Source: Altererythrobacter aquiaggeris (GTDB lineage Bacteria > Pseudomonadota > Alphaproteobacteria > Sphingomonadales > Sphingomonadaceae). Taken from it: DNA of 64,000 bases. Shown here piece by piece: positions 46,673 through 55,322 of this stretch. The stretch covers positions 1,302,001 through 1,366,000 of the forward strand of contig NZ_JBANRL010000001.1 of assembly GCF_037154015.1 (NCBI RefSeq). Reading direction: 5' to 3'. Positions within the stretch are counted from its first letter, which is position 1; every line of letters starts with the position of its first letter. The position numbers and the translations under genes are program-made. The notes under the pieces were generated by a model. That model was not told the DNA's origin. It made no database searches and saw only the letters and a list, made by a program, of their open reading frames with translations.

Positions 46673-47587
46673 ATGGCAGGCAGCCAGGACTTCGAAGGCG
46701 ATCCGAGAAACGCTGACCTGCTCGTGCTTCTAAATCGCGAACTGGTCCCCGCAGCCGAAGCCAGAGTGTCGATATTCGATGCGGGATTCGGACTCGGCGA
46801 CGGCGTTTGGGAAGGGCTGCGGCTGCATAAGGGTGCGCTCCTGTTCCTTGATGCGCATCTCGAGCGGTTGTTTGCGGGCGCTGCAAAAATCAAACTGGAT
46901 ATCGGTTTGACGGCCAATGATCTGAAAGACGATCTCAAGCGCCTGATGGTCGCCAATCGAATGGAAGATGGCGGGCATGTGCGGCTGATGGTTACGCGCG
47001 GCGTGAAAAGTTCGATCAACCAGGACCCGCGATTTGCGCTTGGCAGACCGACCATTGCGTGCACAGCAGAATTCAAGGCACCGCCAAAACTTCCGAAACC
47101 CGGGCTTGATCTCAAGACCGTCAGTATCCGCACGAGCGGTACGGAAACCTTTGACATGCGGATCAACTCGCACAGCAGATTGAACTACATTATTGCGCTT
47201 TTGGAAGCCATCGGAAGTGGCGGCGATGAAGCGTTGATGCTGGATCCGCGAGGCAATATCGCGAGCTGCAACGCGACCAATTTCTTCTGGGTGAAGCGCG
47301 ATACAATCTACACATCCGGCGATGATTACTGCTTTAACGGCATTACCAGGGCCAATGTTATCGCAGCCTGCAGGGAAGGGGCTGCAAAACTGTCGCAAGG
47401 CGACTTCAGCCCTGAACACCTGCAGGACGCTGACGAGGCTTTTGTCACCGGCACAATGGGCGGCATTACACCGGTGCGGTCCATTGATGGAACAAAGCTA
47501 TGCGCGGGAGGCACAATGACGCGGCATATCGCCAGCACGTATGCGCGGATGAAGGACGAATATGCCAGGCAATTCCCGCTGATATGA
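46673..47587 (+). CDS. class-IV aminotransferase homologue without the expected Lys
   Basis: This is a 304-residue member of the fold-IV PLP family (branched-chain/D-amino-acid aminotransferase, aminodeoxychorismate lyase). Support comes from RVSIFDAGFGLGDGVWEGLR, HLERLFAGAAKI, DEALMLDPRGNIASCNATNF and the cofactor-phosphate loop GITRANVIAA. The segment that should hold the Schiff-base lysine, three or four residues before the conserved Asn, reads NSHSRLNYI (165-173). No Lys occurs between residues 148 and 208, and Arg169 (AGA, 47177-47179) sits where relatives, as I recall, have Lys. Normal transamination is therefore doubtful. It is coupled to the next gene by a 4-nt overlap. Confidence 0.8.
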   Translation: MAGSQDFEGDPRNADLLVLLNRELVPAAEARVSIFDAGFGLGDGVWEGLRLHKGALLFLDAHLERLFAGAAKIKLDIGLTANDLKDDLKRLMVANRMEDGGHVRLMVTRGVKSSINQDPRFALGRPTIACTAEFKAPPKLPKPGLDLKTVSIRTSGTETFDMRINSHSRLNYIIALLEAIGSGGDEALMLDPRGNIASCNATNFFWVKRDTIYTSGDDYCFNGITRANVIAACREGAAKLSQGDFSPEHLQDADEAFVTGTMGGITPVRSIDGTKLCAGGTMTRHIASTYARMKDEYARQFPLI

Positions 47588-48315
47588 CGATAAGAATTGC
47601 CATGTGGTCGGGGCCGCGGAATATTTCCACGGCCATGATGCGATCGTTCGAAAACCGAAGCGATTGCGAAGTCAGTGATGAACCATTTTATGCCGCATTT
47701 CTTGCAAAGACAGGCCTGCATCATCCGCTATACCGCGAGGTGTTGAAATCACAGCCTGCTGATTGGCGTGCAGTTGCCAAAACGATGTCGGGTTCAGGCC
47801 CTGACAATTGTGCCATCTGGTACCAGAAACACATGTGCCACCATATGCTCGGTGGCTTCGGTCTTGATTGGGCGGATCATTGCAGAAATGCGTTTTTGGT
47901 CAGGGACCCGCGCGACGTACTTGCATCCTATGTTCGCAAACACGATCATGTCGATCTGGATGCAATCGGCGTAAGGCGGCAGTCCGAAATTTTTGACCGG
48001 TTTGCACAGCGCACAGGCCGGGCGCCCAGCGTCGTGGATACCAGCGATGTGCTTGCCAACCCGCGCGGGCTTCTGTCTGCGCTTTGCCGTGCATTGGATA
48101 TTCCGTTCAGCGAACGAATGCTTGAGTGGGCGGCGGGCAAGCGGGACAGCGACGGGGTCTGGGCGCCCGCCTGGTATGACGTGGTCGAAAAATCCACAGG
48201 GTTTGCCGAAGCGAAGGAGCAAGTGCACAACCTTCCGGCAGACCTGCAAAGGTTCGCCGATCAAGCGCAACCGTTTTACGAGAGCATGGCGCAGTACCGG
48301 CTTGAACCGGTCTGA
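47584..48315 (+). CDS. sulfotransferase-like P-loop protein
   Basis: This is a 243-residue cytoplasmic protein with a sulfotransferase-type phosphate loop near the N-terminus (MWSGPRNISTAMMRSFENR) and the second nucleotide-binding element HCRNAFLVRDPRDVLASYVR, as in PAPS-dependent sulfotransferases. DEPFYAAFLAKTGLHHPLYR follows the first loop. Whether it transfers sulphate is unknown; some homologues are annotated only as sulfotransferase-like. The ATG overlaps the aminotransferase stop by 4 nt, so both proteins are likely made together. It is convergent with mscS, adjacent without a gap. Confidence 0.8.
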   Translation: MTIRIAMWSGPRNISTAMMRSFENRSDCEVSDEPFYAAFLAKTGLHHPLYREVLKSQPADWRAVAKTMSGSGPDNCAIWYQKHMCHHMLGGFGLDWADHCRNAFLVRDPRDVLASYVRKHDHVDLDAIGVRRQSEIFDRFAQRTGRAPSVVDTSDVLANPRGLLSALCRALDIPFSERMLEWAAGKRDSDGVWAPAWYDVVEKSTGFAEAKEQVHNLPADLQRFADQAQPFYESMAQYRLEPV

Positions 48316-49227
48316 TCAGCCCTCGCTTTTGCCCTTTATCGGAACGGGTTCCTTAAAAGTGTGCGTAACGTAGGGAAACGGTATTTCGATGCCGCCATCA
48401 TCAAGCGCGCGCTTGATGGCAAAGATTGCATCATTGCGGGTTTGCCACATGTCGCGAGGTTTGCTTCCCGCCCACCAGCGCACCGTGAAATCGACGGAAC
48501 TTGAATTGAACTCGCTCGCAAACAGGTCGATGCCCTTTTCCTGGTCGATGCCGTCAACGCCTTCCATGGCTTCGCGGATGACCTTGGCCGCTTCGTCCAG
48601 ATCAGTGTCATAAGACACGCCCACCACAACCTCGTGGCGGCGCTGGCTTTCGTCGGTCAGTATCTCTACCGGATTTTTGAACAGCATCGAGTTGGGCACA
48701 AGTGTCATTTCGCCGGACAGCTTGCGGACATACGTTTCGCGCAAGGTTATGTGTTCCACCTTTCCGCTGATGCCCTCACATTCGATCACGTCGCCTATGC
48801 GCATTTTCTCGCGGAGCATTATCAGTATCCCCGCAAAGAAATTCTCGAAAATGTCCTGGAATGCAAAACCGATTGCCACCGCGCCGACACCGAGACCGGC
48901 GACCAGCCCGGCTGGTGATAAGCCGGGGATCATCACCACCAGTGCAAGCATCAAGCCGACCACCCAAATGCCAAGTTTGACCAGAGTGTCGATCAGGTTT
49001 TTGAGGCTGGGGCGCAGTTCCGTCTTGCCGGTTAGCGCATCCGCGATCTTGACCGCAAATTTCGCCACCAGCCACGTGATCAGAATAATGACGACAGCGA
49101 TAGCCATGTTGGGAAGCGCCCTGACGAAACCTTCCGCCATGCTGACTATCTGATCCTGCAAGGTGCCAACGGCGTTCACCGTCTGGTCAAAATTTTCGGT
49201 CGTCTGCGTTGTCTGTCCGGCCTGCAT
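48316..49227 (-). CDS. mscS: small-conductance mechanosensitive channel
   Basis: This is a 303-residue MscS-type channel that opens on membrane tension to release solutes during hypo-osmotic shock. There are three membrane helices (about 35-60, 75-105 and 110-135); the pore-lining third helix carries the Gly/Ala pattern GLVAGLGVGAVAIGFAFQDI. The beta domain follows (FFAGILIMLREKMRIGDVIE, LRETYVRKLSGEMTLVPNSM), and then the alpha/beta C-terminal domain. Its length and helix number fit the E. coli MscS class. It stands as a single gene. Confidence 0.93.
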   Translation of the reverse strand: MQAGQTTQTTENFDQTVNAVGTLQDQIVSMAEGFVRALPNMAIAVVIILITWLVAKFAVKIADALTGKTELRPSLKNLIDTLVKLGIWVVGLMLALVVMIPGLSPAGLVAGLGVGAVAIGFAFQDIFENFFAGILIMLREKMRIGDVIECEGISGKVEHITLRETYVRKLSGEMTLVPNSMLFKNPVEILTDESQRRHEVVVGVSYDTDLDEAAKVIREAMEGVDGIDQEKGIDLFASEFNSSSVDFTVRWWAGSKPRDMWQTRNDAIFAIKRALDDGGIEIPFPYVTHTFKEPVPIKGKSEG

Positions 49228-49283
49228 GGTTTCCCCTGTTTACGTGCACAACGATGTCAGTGCAGGAAGGGTCCCGCAACGGC

Positions 49284-49844
49284 TTATGGCAGATCAGGTT
49301 CGGCATTTGCGGAATGCAGCCAGTCAGCATGGCGCGGCGCTTTTTTGGTCTGGCTCCATTCCTCCAGCATCGGCATCGCTACACGCTTGAGTTCGGCATA
49401 TTGGTCTTCTGTGCCGATATCTGCCGCAAGTTCGACACGGTGGCCGTTGGGGTCGAAAAAATAGATCGATTTGAAAATGCCGTGATGCGTCGGGCCAAGC
49501 ACATCGATGCCTTCGCTCTCGATGTGATTTTTCGCTTCCAGCAATTCATCCACAGACCCGACCCGAAATGCCAGATGTTGCACCCAGGCCGGCGTGTTTT
49601 CGTCGCGGCCCATTTCCTTTTGCGTCGGCAATTCAAAGAACGCGAGCACGTTATTGTTACCGGCGTCCAGAAAGACATGCATGTAGGGATCATGCTCACC
49701 AGTGGACGGCACAGTGTCTTCCGAAAACGCGGAAGTGTATTCCATGCCGAGAATTCTGCCGTACCATTCGACCGTTTCCCTGGCATCCTTGCAGCGATAT
49801 GCGGCGTGGTGGACACCATTGAGCCTGATGGGGTTCGGGGTCAT
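49284..49844 (-). CDS. VOC superfamily (glyoxalase-like) protein next to hppD
   Basis: This is a 186-residue metal-site protein of the vicinal-oxygen-chelate superfamily, with two beta-alpha-beta3 modules. The putative ligands include His in [12 protein letters not shown], Glu in [10 protein letters not shown], His in WVQHLAFRV and Glu in [28 protein letters not shown] is the family's typical end. It overlaps hppD by 4 nt (ATGA), so it may act on a product of tyrosine breakdown, but its substrate is not known. The C-terminal 30 residues are polar. Confidence 0.85.
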   Translation of the reverse strand: MTPNPIRLNGVHHAAYRCKDARETVEWYGRILGMEYTSAFSEDTVPSTGEHDPYMHVFLDAGNNNVLAFFELPTQKEMGRDENTPAWVQHLAFRVGSVDELLEAKNHIESEGIDVLGPTHHGIFKSIYFFDPNGHRVELAADIGTEDQYAELKRVAMPMLEEWSQTKKAPRHADWLHSANAEPDLP

Positions 49845-50938
49845 TGGGCTGGCTCCTGCGTTTTCAGCGCGCCGCGCTTCAACTGGTCGGCCTCGATGGA
49901 TTTGAACAATGCGGTAAAGTTTCCTTCACCAAAACCTTCGTCCTTTTTGCGCTGGATGAATTCGAAGAATACCGGCCCGATGGACGTCTGGCCAAAGATT
50001 TGCAGGAGCAGACGCGGGTCATTGTTTTCGGTTGAACCATCAAGCAGGATTCCGCGGCGCTTTAGTCCTGCCACATCTTCGCCGTGCCCGGGAAGCCGGT
50101 CCTCCAATTGTTCGTAATAGGTTGCCGGCGGCGCGCTGGCGAATGGAGTTCCGTATTCCTTCAACCGGTCCCACGACGTGTACAGATCATCACATGACAG
50201 TGCGATATGCTGGATGCCTTCGCCATTATATTCGCGCAGATATTCCTCGATCTGGCCACCGCCGTTGGCCCCTTCCTCGTTCAGCGGAATGCGGATTTTT
50301 CCATCCGGCGCAGTCATCGCTTTGGAAGTCAGGCCGGTATATTCACCCTTGATATCAAAATATCTGATTTCGCGGAAATTGAAGATCCGTTCGTAAAATT
50401 CGGCCCAGTGGGCCATCCTGCCCTGATAGACATTGTGAGTAAGGTGATCGATTACCTTCATACCGGCACCGACAGGATTCCGGTCCTGCGTTTCATATAC
50501 GAAGTCGATATCGTAGATGGAAAGATCGCCCATCGGTGCGCCATCATAGCGGTCAACCAGGTAGATGATCGAATTTCCAATTCCGCGAATGGCGGGAATA
50601 TTGATTTCCATAGGTCCGGTTGAAACTGCCACCGGCTCGGCCCCGCGCTCGATCGCTTCGGCATAAGCCTTGGCCGCATCCTTGACGCGGAAGCCCATGC
50701 CGCAGGCCGACGGGCCATGTTCTGCGGCGAAATATGACGCCGGGCTGCGCGCTTCATAATTCGCGATAAGATTGATCCCACCCTGTCGCCAAAGCTGGAC
50801 GTCCTTGGAGCGGTGCGCTGCAATCCGCGTGAATCCCATACTTTCGAACACAGGCTCGAGCTTGCCCTTCTCGGGAGCGCTGAATTCTACAAAGTCAAAA
50901 CCGTCTAGGCCGAGGGGGTTTTCAAACAGATCAGCCAT
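49841..50938 (-). CDS. hppD: 4-hydroxyphenylpyruvate dioxygenase
   Basis: This Fe(II) dioxygenase turns 4-hydroxyphenylpyruvate into homogentisate in tyrosine catabolism. It has 365 residues. The iron ligands are His165 ([11 protein letters not shown]), His244 ([10 protein letters not shown]) and Glu326 (FFEFIQRK). Other signatures are VIDHLTHNV and [12 protein letters not shown] 50938 ([19 protein letters not shown]) is chosen because AAAGGA stands 8-9 nt upstream; ATG 50947 directly abuts the AAAGG. No homogentisate dioxygenase gene lies next to it in the window. Confidence 0.95.
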   Translation of the reverse strand: MADLFENPLGLDGFDFVEFSAPEKGKLEPVFESMGFTRIAAHRSKDVQLWRQGGINLIANYEARSPASYFAAEHGPSACGMGFRVKDAAKAYAEAIERGAEPVAVSTGPMEINIPAIRGIGNSIIYLVDRYDGAPMGDLSIYDIDFVYETQDRNPVGAGMKVIDHLTHNVYQGRMAHWAEFYERIFNFREIRYFDIKGEYTGLTSKAMTAPDGKIRIPLNEEGANGGGQIEEYLREYNGEGIQHIALSCDDLYTSWDRLKEYGTPFASAPPATYYEQLEDRLPGHGEDVAGLKRRGILLDGSTENNDPRLLLQIFGQTSIGPVFFEFIQRKKDEGFGEGNFTALFKSIEADQLKRGALKTQEPAQ

Positions 50939-51042
50939 CAGGGGCATCCTTTAATTAGTTACAAGCGAAACTATGTAACCTGTCATGCAGGTGTGTGTCA
51001 AAATCTAAGTCGCAACCGATAATAACGATTTGCACCGCAGTC

Positions 51043-51050
51043 TTAACCAT
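51043..51050 (+). promoter_or_regulatory. CtrA-like motif upstream of ftsB
   Basis: TTAACCAT, the preferred half-site of the cell-cycle regulator CtrA, lies 41 bp before the ftsB-like start codon. The second half is not clear, so this is only suggestive. Confidence 0.3.
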
Positions 51051-51090
51051 TATTCGCTTGAATAGATCGGCAAGATGTGATTCTTGGGAC

Positions 51091-51405
51091 ATGATGAAAC
51101 GCCACCGCACTTCAAACCGAATTTCGCGCGATAAAATTGTTCAGGCGGCGGCGCTGTCCGGATTATTATTAATTGCCGGACTTGCCTTCGCAGGCCCCAG
51201 CGGTGTTCTGGCCTGGGGCGAAAATGTCCGGCTTCTCGACCAGCGCAACAGCCAGATTGCAAAGCTCGAATTTGAAACTGCCGAACTGCGAAACCGCACC
51301 GATCTGCTGCATCCCGATCATGCAGACCCCGACCTTGTCGGAGAGCTTGTTCGCAGCAATCTGGGATTTGTCCATCCTGACGAGGTCGTGATCGAACTGG
51401 ATTGA
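51091..51405 (+). CDS. ftsB: FtsB/DivIC-like septum formation protein
   Basis: This is a 104-residue bitopic division protein. A short basic N-terminus is followed by one membrane helix (AAALSGLLLIAGLAFAGPSG) and a coiled coil (LAWGENVRLLDQRNSQIAKLEFETAELRNR, residues 50-79), ending in a small domain (LVGELVRSNLGFVHPDEVVIEL). This matches the septum-formation-initiator family, in which FtsB bridges FtsQ and FtsL. ATG 51091 and ATG 51094 are both possible. A location upstream of pdhA is common in alphaproteobacteria. Confidence 0.88.
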   Translation: MMKRHRTSNRISRDKIVQAAALSGLLLIAGLAFAGPSGVLAWGENVRLLDQRNSQIAKLEFETAELRNRTDLLHPDHADPDLVGELVRSNLGFVHPDEVVIELD

Positions 51406-51542
51406 GTGCGGCTAACTTCGTTTTTTACAATTGCAGAATTTCGTATGCAACGCTGCGCTCTGCGATTGCCTCGCGCCTGACATTCGCCCTATAGGTGATG
51501 CCGAAGCGTGTATGCCGTAGCGAAAATTCGAGGACGAACCAC

Positions 51543-52628
51543 TTGGCCAAGAAACCCAGCACCAGCAACCAGACATCAAAAAAGACCACGAAAAAGCCCG
51601 GCCAAAGCGAATTCAAACTCAGCAGTTTACAAACCGAGTTCGAGCAAGGCGGAAGTTTCAAGGCTGACGATGAACAGTTGCTGGAATTCTACGAACAGAT
51701 GCTGCTCATCCGCCGGTTCGAGGAAAAGGCCGGGCAACTCTACGGGCTGGGTCTGATCGGCGGTTTTTGCCATTTGTACATTGGCCAGGAAGCGGTTGCG
51801 GTGGGCCTTCAATCCGCACTTGAACCGGGTGAAGACAGCGTCATCACCGGATACCGCGATCACGGACATATGCTGGCTTATGGTCTTGATCCGAAAGTGA
51901 TCATGGCAGAGCTTACCGGCAGAGCGGCCGGGATTGCCGCTGGCAAGGGCGGATCTATGCACATGTTTTCGACCGAAAAGAAGTTTTATGGTGGACACGG
52001 CATCGTAGGTGCGCAGGTCCCGCTGGGAGCAGGGCTCGCCTTCGGCCACAAATATCGGGAAGATGGCGGTATTTGCATGGCATATTTCGGTGATGGTGCC
52101 GCCAATCAGGGTCAGGTTTATGAAACATTCAACATGGCCAGTCTGTGGAACTTGCCGATTATATTCGTGATCGAAAATAACGGCTACGCGATGGGCACCG
52201 CGGTGAAACGCAGTAGCGCCGAAACCGAATTCTACCGCAGGGGCACAGCGTTCCGCATTCCCGGAATGGATGTTGACGGAATGGACGTTCTGGCTGTTCG
52301 CGCGGCTGCAGAGATTGCAGTGGCGCACGTACGCAGCGGCAATGGTCCGGTTCTGATGGAGCTTAACACGTACAGGTATCGCGGGCATTCCATGTCTGAC
52401 CCTGCCAAATACCGGAGCCGGGACGAAGTGCAGGAACAGAGAACAAAGAACGATCCGATCGAACGGGCAAAAGCCGAACTCGTGAAGCGCGGCAAGTCGG
52501 AAGATGATCTGAAAGCCATCGACAAGCGCATTCGCGGCATCGTCGCAGAGGCGGCGGATTTTGCCGAAAATTCACCCGAGCCGGAACCAGCAGAGCTCTA
52601 TACCGATGTTCTGGTGGGAGAGTACTGA
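51543..52628 (+). CDS. pdhA: pyruvate dehydrogenase E1 component, alpha subunit
   Basis: This is the thiamine-diphosphate subunit of the pyruvate dehydrogenase complex. It has 361 residues from TTG 51543 ([10 protein letters not shown]), chosen because AGGA lies 9 nt upstream; GTG 51495 would give 377 but has no such site. The Lys-rich N-terminus is followed by [46 protein letters not shown], the ThDP motif [29 protein letters not shown] and the phosphorylation-loop-like [15 protein letters not shown]. It lies 1 nt before pdhB, together forming the E1 heterotetramer. Confidence 0.96.
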   Translation: MAKKPSTSNQTSKKTTKKPGQSEFKLSSLQTEFEQGGSFKADDEQLLEFYEQMLLIRRFEEKAGQLYGLGLIGGFCHLYIGQEAVAVGLQSALEPGEDSVITGYRDHGHMLAYGLDPKVIMAELTGRAAGIAAGKGGSMHMFSTEKKFYGGHGIVGAQVPLGAGLAFGHKYREDGGICMAYFGDGAANQGQVYETFNMASLWNLPIIFVIENNGYAMGTAVKRSSAETEFYRRGTAFRIPGMDVDGMDVLAVRAAAEIAVAHVRSGNGPVLMELNTYRYRGHSMSDPAKYRSRDEVQEQRTKNDPIERAKAELVKRGKSEDDLKAIDKRIRGIVAEAADFAENSPEPEPAELYTDVLVGEY

Positions 52629-52629
52629 G

Positions 52630-54024
52630 ATGGCCGTTGAACTCAAGATGCCAGCCCTTTCACCTACAATGGAGGAAGGCACGCTGGCAAAATGGCTCGT
52701 CAAGGAAGGCGACGAAGTAGCGCCCGGTGATATTCTCGCAGAGATCGAAACCGACAAGGCAACGATGGAATTCGAAGCCATCGATGAAGGAATAGTGGGC
52801 AAGCTGCTGGTAGCAGCGGGTACCGAGAATGTCGCAGTGGGCACCGTGATCGCGACATTGTCGGGCGAGGGCGAGGACACGGACGAAACGGCGCGCGCGG
52901 CGCCATCTGCTACCCAAAGCAAAGCGGCGAGCGATGGGGAAGGGAAAGCCATCGGCCGCGAACCTTCGGAAGCTGATATTACCAAACCCGTGACAGCTCC
53001 AAAGCCCAAGTCCGATCCGGAAATACCCCGCGGTACGAATATGGCCAGCGTCACGGTTCGTGAGGCGTTACGCGATGCGATGGCGGAGGAGATGCGCCGT
53101 GACGACCGGGTGTTTGTCATGGGCGAGGAAGTTGCCGAATATCAGGGCGCTTACAAAGTAACCCAGGGCCTGCTGGAGGAATTTGGCCCGAAACGGGTGA
53201 TCGATACGCCCATAACCGAATATGGTTTTGCGGGAATTGGCGCCGGAGCCGCGATGGGCGGGCTGCGTCCGATCGTCGAGTTCATGACTTTCAATTTTGC
53301 GATGCAAGCGATCGATCACATTATCAATTCAGCTGCGAAAACAAATTACATGTCCGGCGGGCAAATGAGATGTCCGATCGTCTTTCGCGGACCGAATGGC
53401 GCGGCCAGCCGTGTAGCAGCGCAGCATAGTCAGAATTATGGCCCTTGGTATGCGAGTGTTCCCGGGCTGATAGTAATCGCACCATACGATTCGTCGGATG
53501 CGAAGGGCCTGTTGAAAGCTGCCATCCGCTGTGAGGATCCGGTTGTTTTCCTGGAGAACGAACTGGTTTACGGGCGCAATTTCGAATTGCCCGAACTGGA
53601 CGATCACGTGCTGCCAATCGGCAAGGCGCGGATAATGCGCGAAGGCAGCGATGTTACGATCGTATCGTATTCAATAGCGGTGGGCCTGTCGCTCGAAGCG
53701 GCAGAGGAACTGGCGGGGGAGGGCATTGATGCCGAGGTGATCGACTTGCGGACACTGCGCCCACTGGACACCGAAACCATCCTTGCCAGCCTCGCCAAAA
53801 CCAATCGACTGATTATTGCCGAGGAAGGCTGGCCGACCTGTTCGATTGCATCCGAGGTTGCGGCAGTGTGTATGGAGGATGGCTTCGATCATCTTGATGC
53901 CCCCGTACTGCGGGTAACCGATGAAGATGTTCCGCTGCCCTATGCTGCCAACCTCGAAAAACTGGCCCTTATCGACAAGGATCGGATCGTCGCTGCTGCC
54001 AAAAAGGTTTGTTACCGCGATTAG
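52630..54024 (+). CDS. pdhB: pyruvate dehydrogenase E1 component, beta subunit, with lipoyl domain
   Basis: This subunit has 464 residues with an extra N-terminal biotinyl-lipoyl domain (1-80) carrying the lipoate-accepting Lys43 in [13 protein letters not shown]. An Ala/Pro linker (about 85-140) follows, then the transketolase-like E1 beta core ([71 protein letters not shown]). A lipoyl domain on E1 beta is a known feature of alphaproteobacterial complexes. ATG 52630 is 1 nt after the pdhA stop. E2 and E3 genes are not in this window. Confidence 0.97.
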   Translation: MAVELKMPALSPTMEEGTLAKWLVKEGDEVAPGDILAEIETDKATMEFEAIDEGIVGKLLVAAGTENVAVGTVIATLSGEGEDTDETARAAPSATQSKAASDGEGKAIGREPSEADITKPVTAPKPKSDPEIPRGTNMASVTVREALRDAMAEEMRRDDRVFVMGEEVAEYQGAYKVTQGLLEEFGPKRVIDTPITEYGFAGIGAGAAMGGLRPIVEFMTFNFAMQAIDHIINSAAKTNYMSGGQMRCPIVFRGPNGAASRVAAQHSQNYGPWYASVPGLIVIAPYDSSDAKGLLKAAIRCEDPVVFLENELVYGRNFELPELDDHVLPIGKARIMREGSDVTIVSYSIAVGLSLEAAEELAGEGIDAEVIDLRTLRPLDTETILASLAKTNRLIIAEEGWPTCSIASEVAAVCMEDGFDHLDAPVLRVTDEDVPLPYAANLEKLALIDKDRIVAAAKKVCYRD

Positions 54025-54048
54025 GTTGAGGCCGCTCGCGTTGTTTGA

Positions 54049-54732
54049 TCAGCTTGCCACGGCAAAGCCGTCAAACACGTCGCAACTTGCTATCGGGTCA
54101 GGGCTGCCGCTGTTACGCTGGTAAATCTGCGTGATGTCGCGTTTATCGCGAACGGTAAAGCTGGCTGACGCGCTGATGGTTTCCGCAAACGAGAAACTGC
54201 TCGAGACTACAGGCTGATAATCGTAACTGATTTCGACATAAATTACGGCTTCATCGTCGTAAGCCCGCACTTCTTCGCCCGACGGGCCGACGCCTTTAAA
54301 TCCGCCGCCAGCGCCAAATCCTTCAGCTCCGTATCTGGATGTATGGTTCTTGACGCCCTTGCAACGTTGCCAGTGAAAATACTGGTCGTCGTCCTGACCG
54401 GGTACAACCTCCAGACTGGAGACGATAACACGGCCGTTCTCAAAAATATCCAACGCGCTACCACCCAGGATATTTGCTCCGGTGAATACGTCGTTTATAT
54501 CGCTTTCGTAGATCTTTTTGGATGCCAGAAAGGACGTATCACCGATGCGGCTGGCGTTATCTGCCACCTGCACCGCAATCTGGTTGACCTTCATCTGGAT
54601 GATGGCCTGATTGGCAGCCTCCAGCCCCATCAAACCTGCGCCTAACAATACCGGAAGCACGAGCGCAAACTCGGTCATTGCTACACCCGATATCTCTTTA
54701 TTCAGAGTACGAAGGAAAGCAGGCCCGGTCAT
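54049..54732 (-). CDS. TadE-like pilus/secretion protein
   Basis: This is a 227-residue protein with a prepilin-like N-terminal segment: a short basic lead, then EISGVAMTEFALVLPVLLGAGLMGLEAAN, where Glu follows a Thr as in pseudopilins of the Tad system. The remainder is extracytoplasmic and polar with no recognised domain. It is the last of three leftward genes with 4-nt overlaps (start overlapping the previous stop by ATGA). Family members are minor pilins or envelope proteins of Tad (tight adherence) systems. It meets pdhB tail to tail with a 24-bp gap. Confidence 0.8.
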   Translation of the reverse strand: MTGPAFLRTLNKEISGVAMTEFALVLPVLLGAGLMGLEAANQAIIQMKVNQIAVQVADNASRIGDTSFLASKKIYESDINDVFTGANILGGSALDIFENGRVIVSSLEVVPGQDDDQYFHWQRCKGVKNHTSRYGAEGFGAGGGFKGVGPSGEEVRAYDDEAVIYVEISYDYQPVVSSSFSFAETISASASFTVRDKRDITQIYQRNSGSPDPIASCDVFDGFAVAS

Positions 54733-55322
54733 AAACAATTCCCGACCGCGTCAGAGACGCCCTGTGCGTTAAATGGCTGGTTTCGCAACACCGTCTGCGC
54801 GCGAGATTTGTGGCTATCGGGAAGCGGAACAAACCGGTGCAACGGGAACGCTCGCGGATAAGCCACATCTACCGTGTAAAGGACCGCGTCACGCGCACCG
54901 CCCGACCCTATTTTCCCGCGGTCCTGATCCCAAACGCCATTGCCGTTTGCGTCTTCGAAGGGTTCGCCATTGTCGCACAGCCCGCTATTGTCAGAGTCGG
55001 TGTAGTCTTCGGGCTGCGATACGTCGGAAAAATTCGTGTAGGATTTGCGCGCGAAGGCTATCGTCGCGCCCTGCACGATATCCCGAACTGCAGTTGTCAC
55101 CTTAGCGTCAATCTCGACATCGTTTGCGCCCTGGATCGAAGAATCGCGCGCAGCCTTCTGGATCGCACCCTGCAACTGGGCTTCGGTATAAATTGTATGC
55201 CCAAGGTCGAACAATCCAACCAGCGTGAGCAAAAGCACTGGCGCGACCATGGCAAATTCCACAACTGCCGCGCCCGTCGTGTCGCCGCGCAGGCGCAAGA
55301 CGGTGCACACAGCCCGGTTCAT
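54729..55322 (-). CDS. TadE-like protein with a Ca-binding-like insert
   Basis: This is a 197-residue protein with the TadE-type N-terminus (GDTTGAAVVEFAMVAPVLLL) and a single membrane helix. Residues about 107-131 hold an unusual acidic stretch, TDSDNSGLCDNGEPFEDANG, with repeated DxDxxG-type and DANGNG motifs, resembling EF-hand-like or dockerin-type calcium loops. The rest is predicted to be periplasmic or extracellular. It overlaps both neighbours (by 4 nt each), indicating one operon with the vWA protein. Confidence 0.8.
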   Translation of the reverse strand: MNRAVCTVLRLRGDTTGAAVVEFAMVAPVLLLTLVGLFDLGHTIYTEAQLQGAIQKAARDSSIQGANDVEIDAKVTTAVRDIVQGATIAFARKSYTNFSDVSQPEDYTDSDNSGLCDNGEPFEDANGNGVWDQDRGKIGSGGARDAVLYTVDVAYPRAFPLHRFVPLPDSHKSRAQTVLRNQPFNAQGVSDAVGNCL

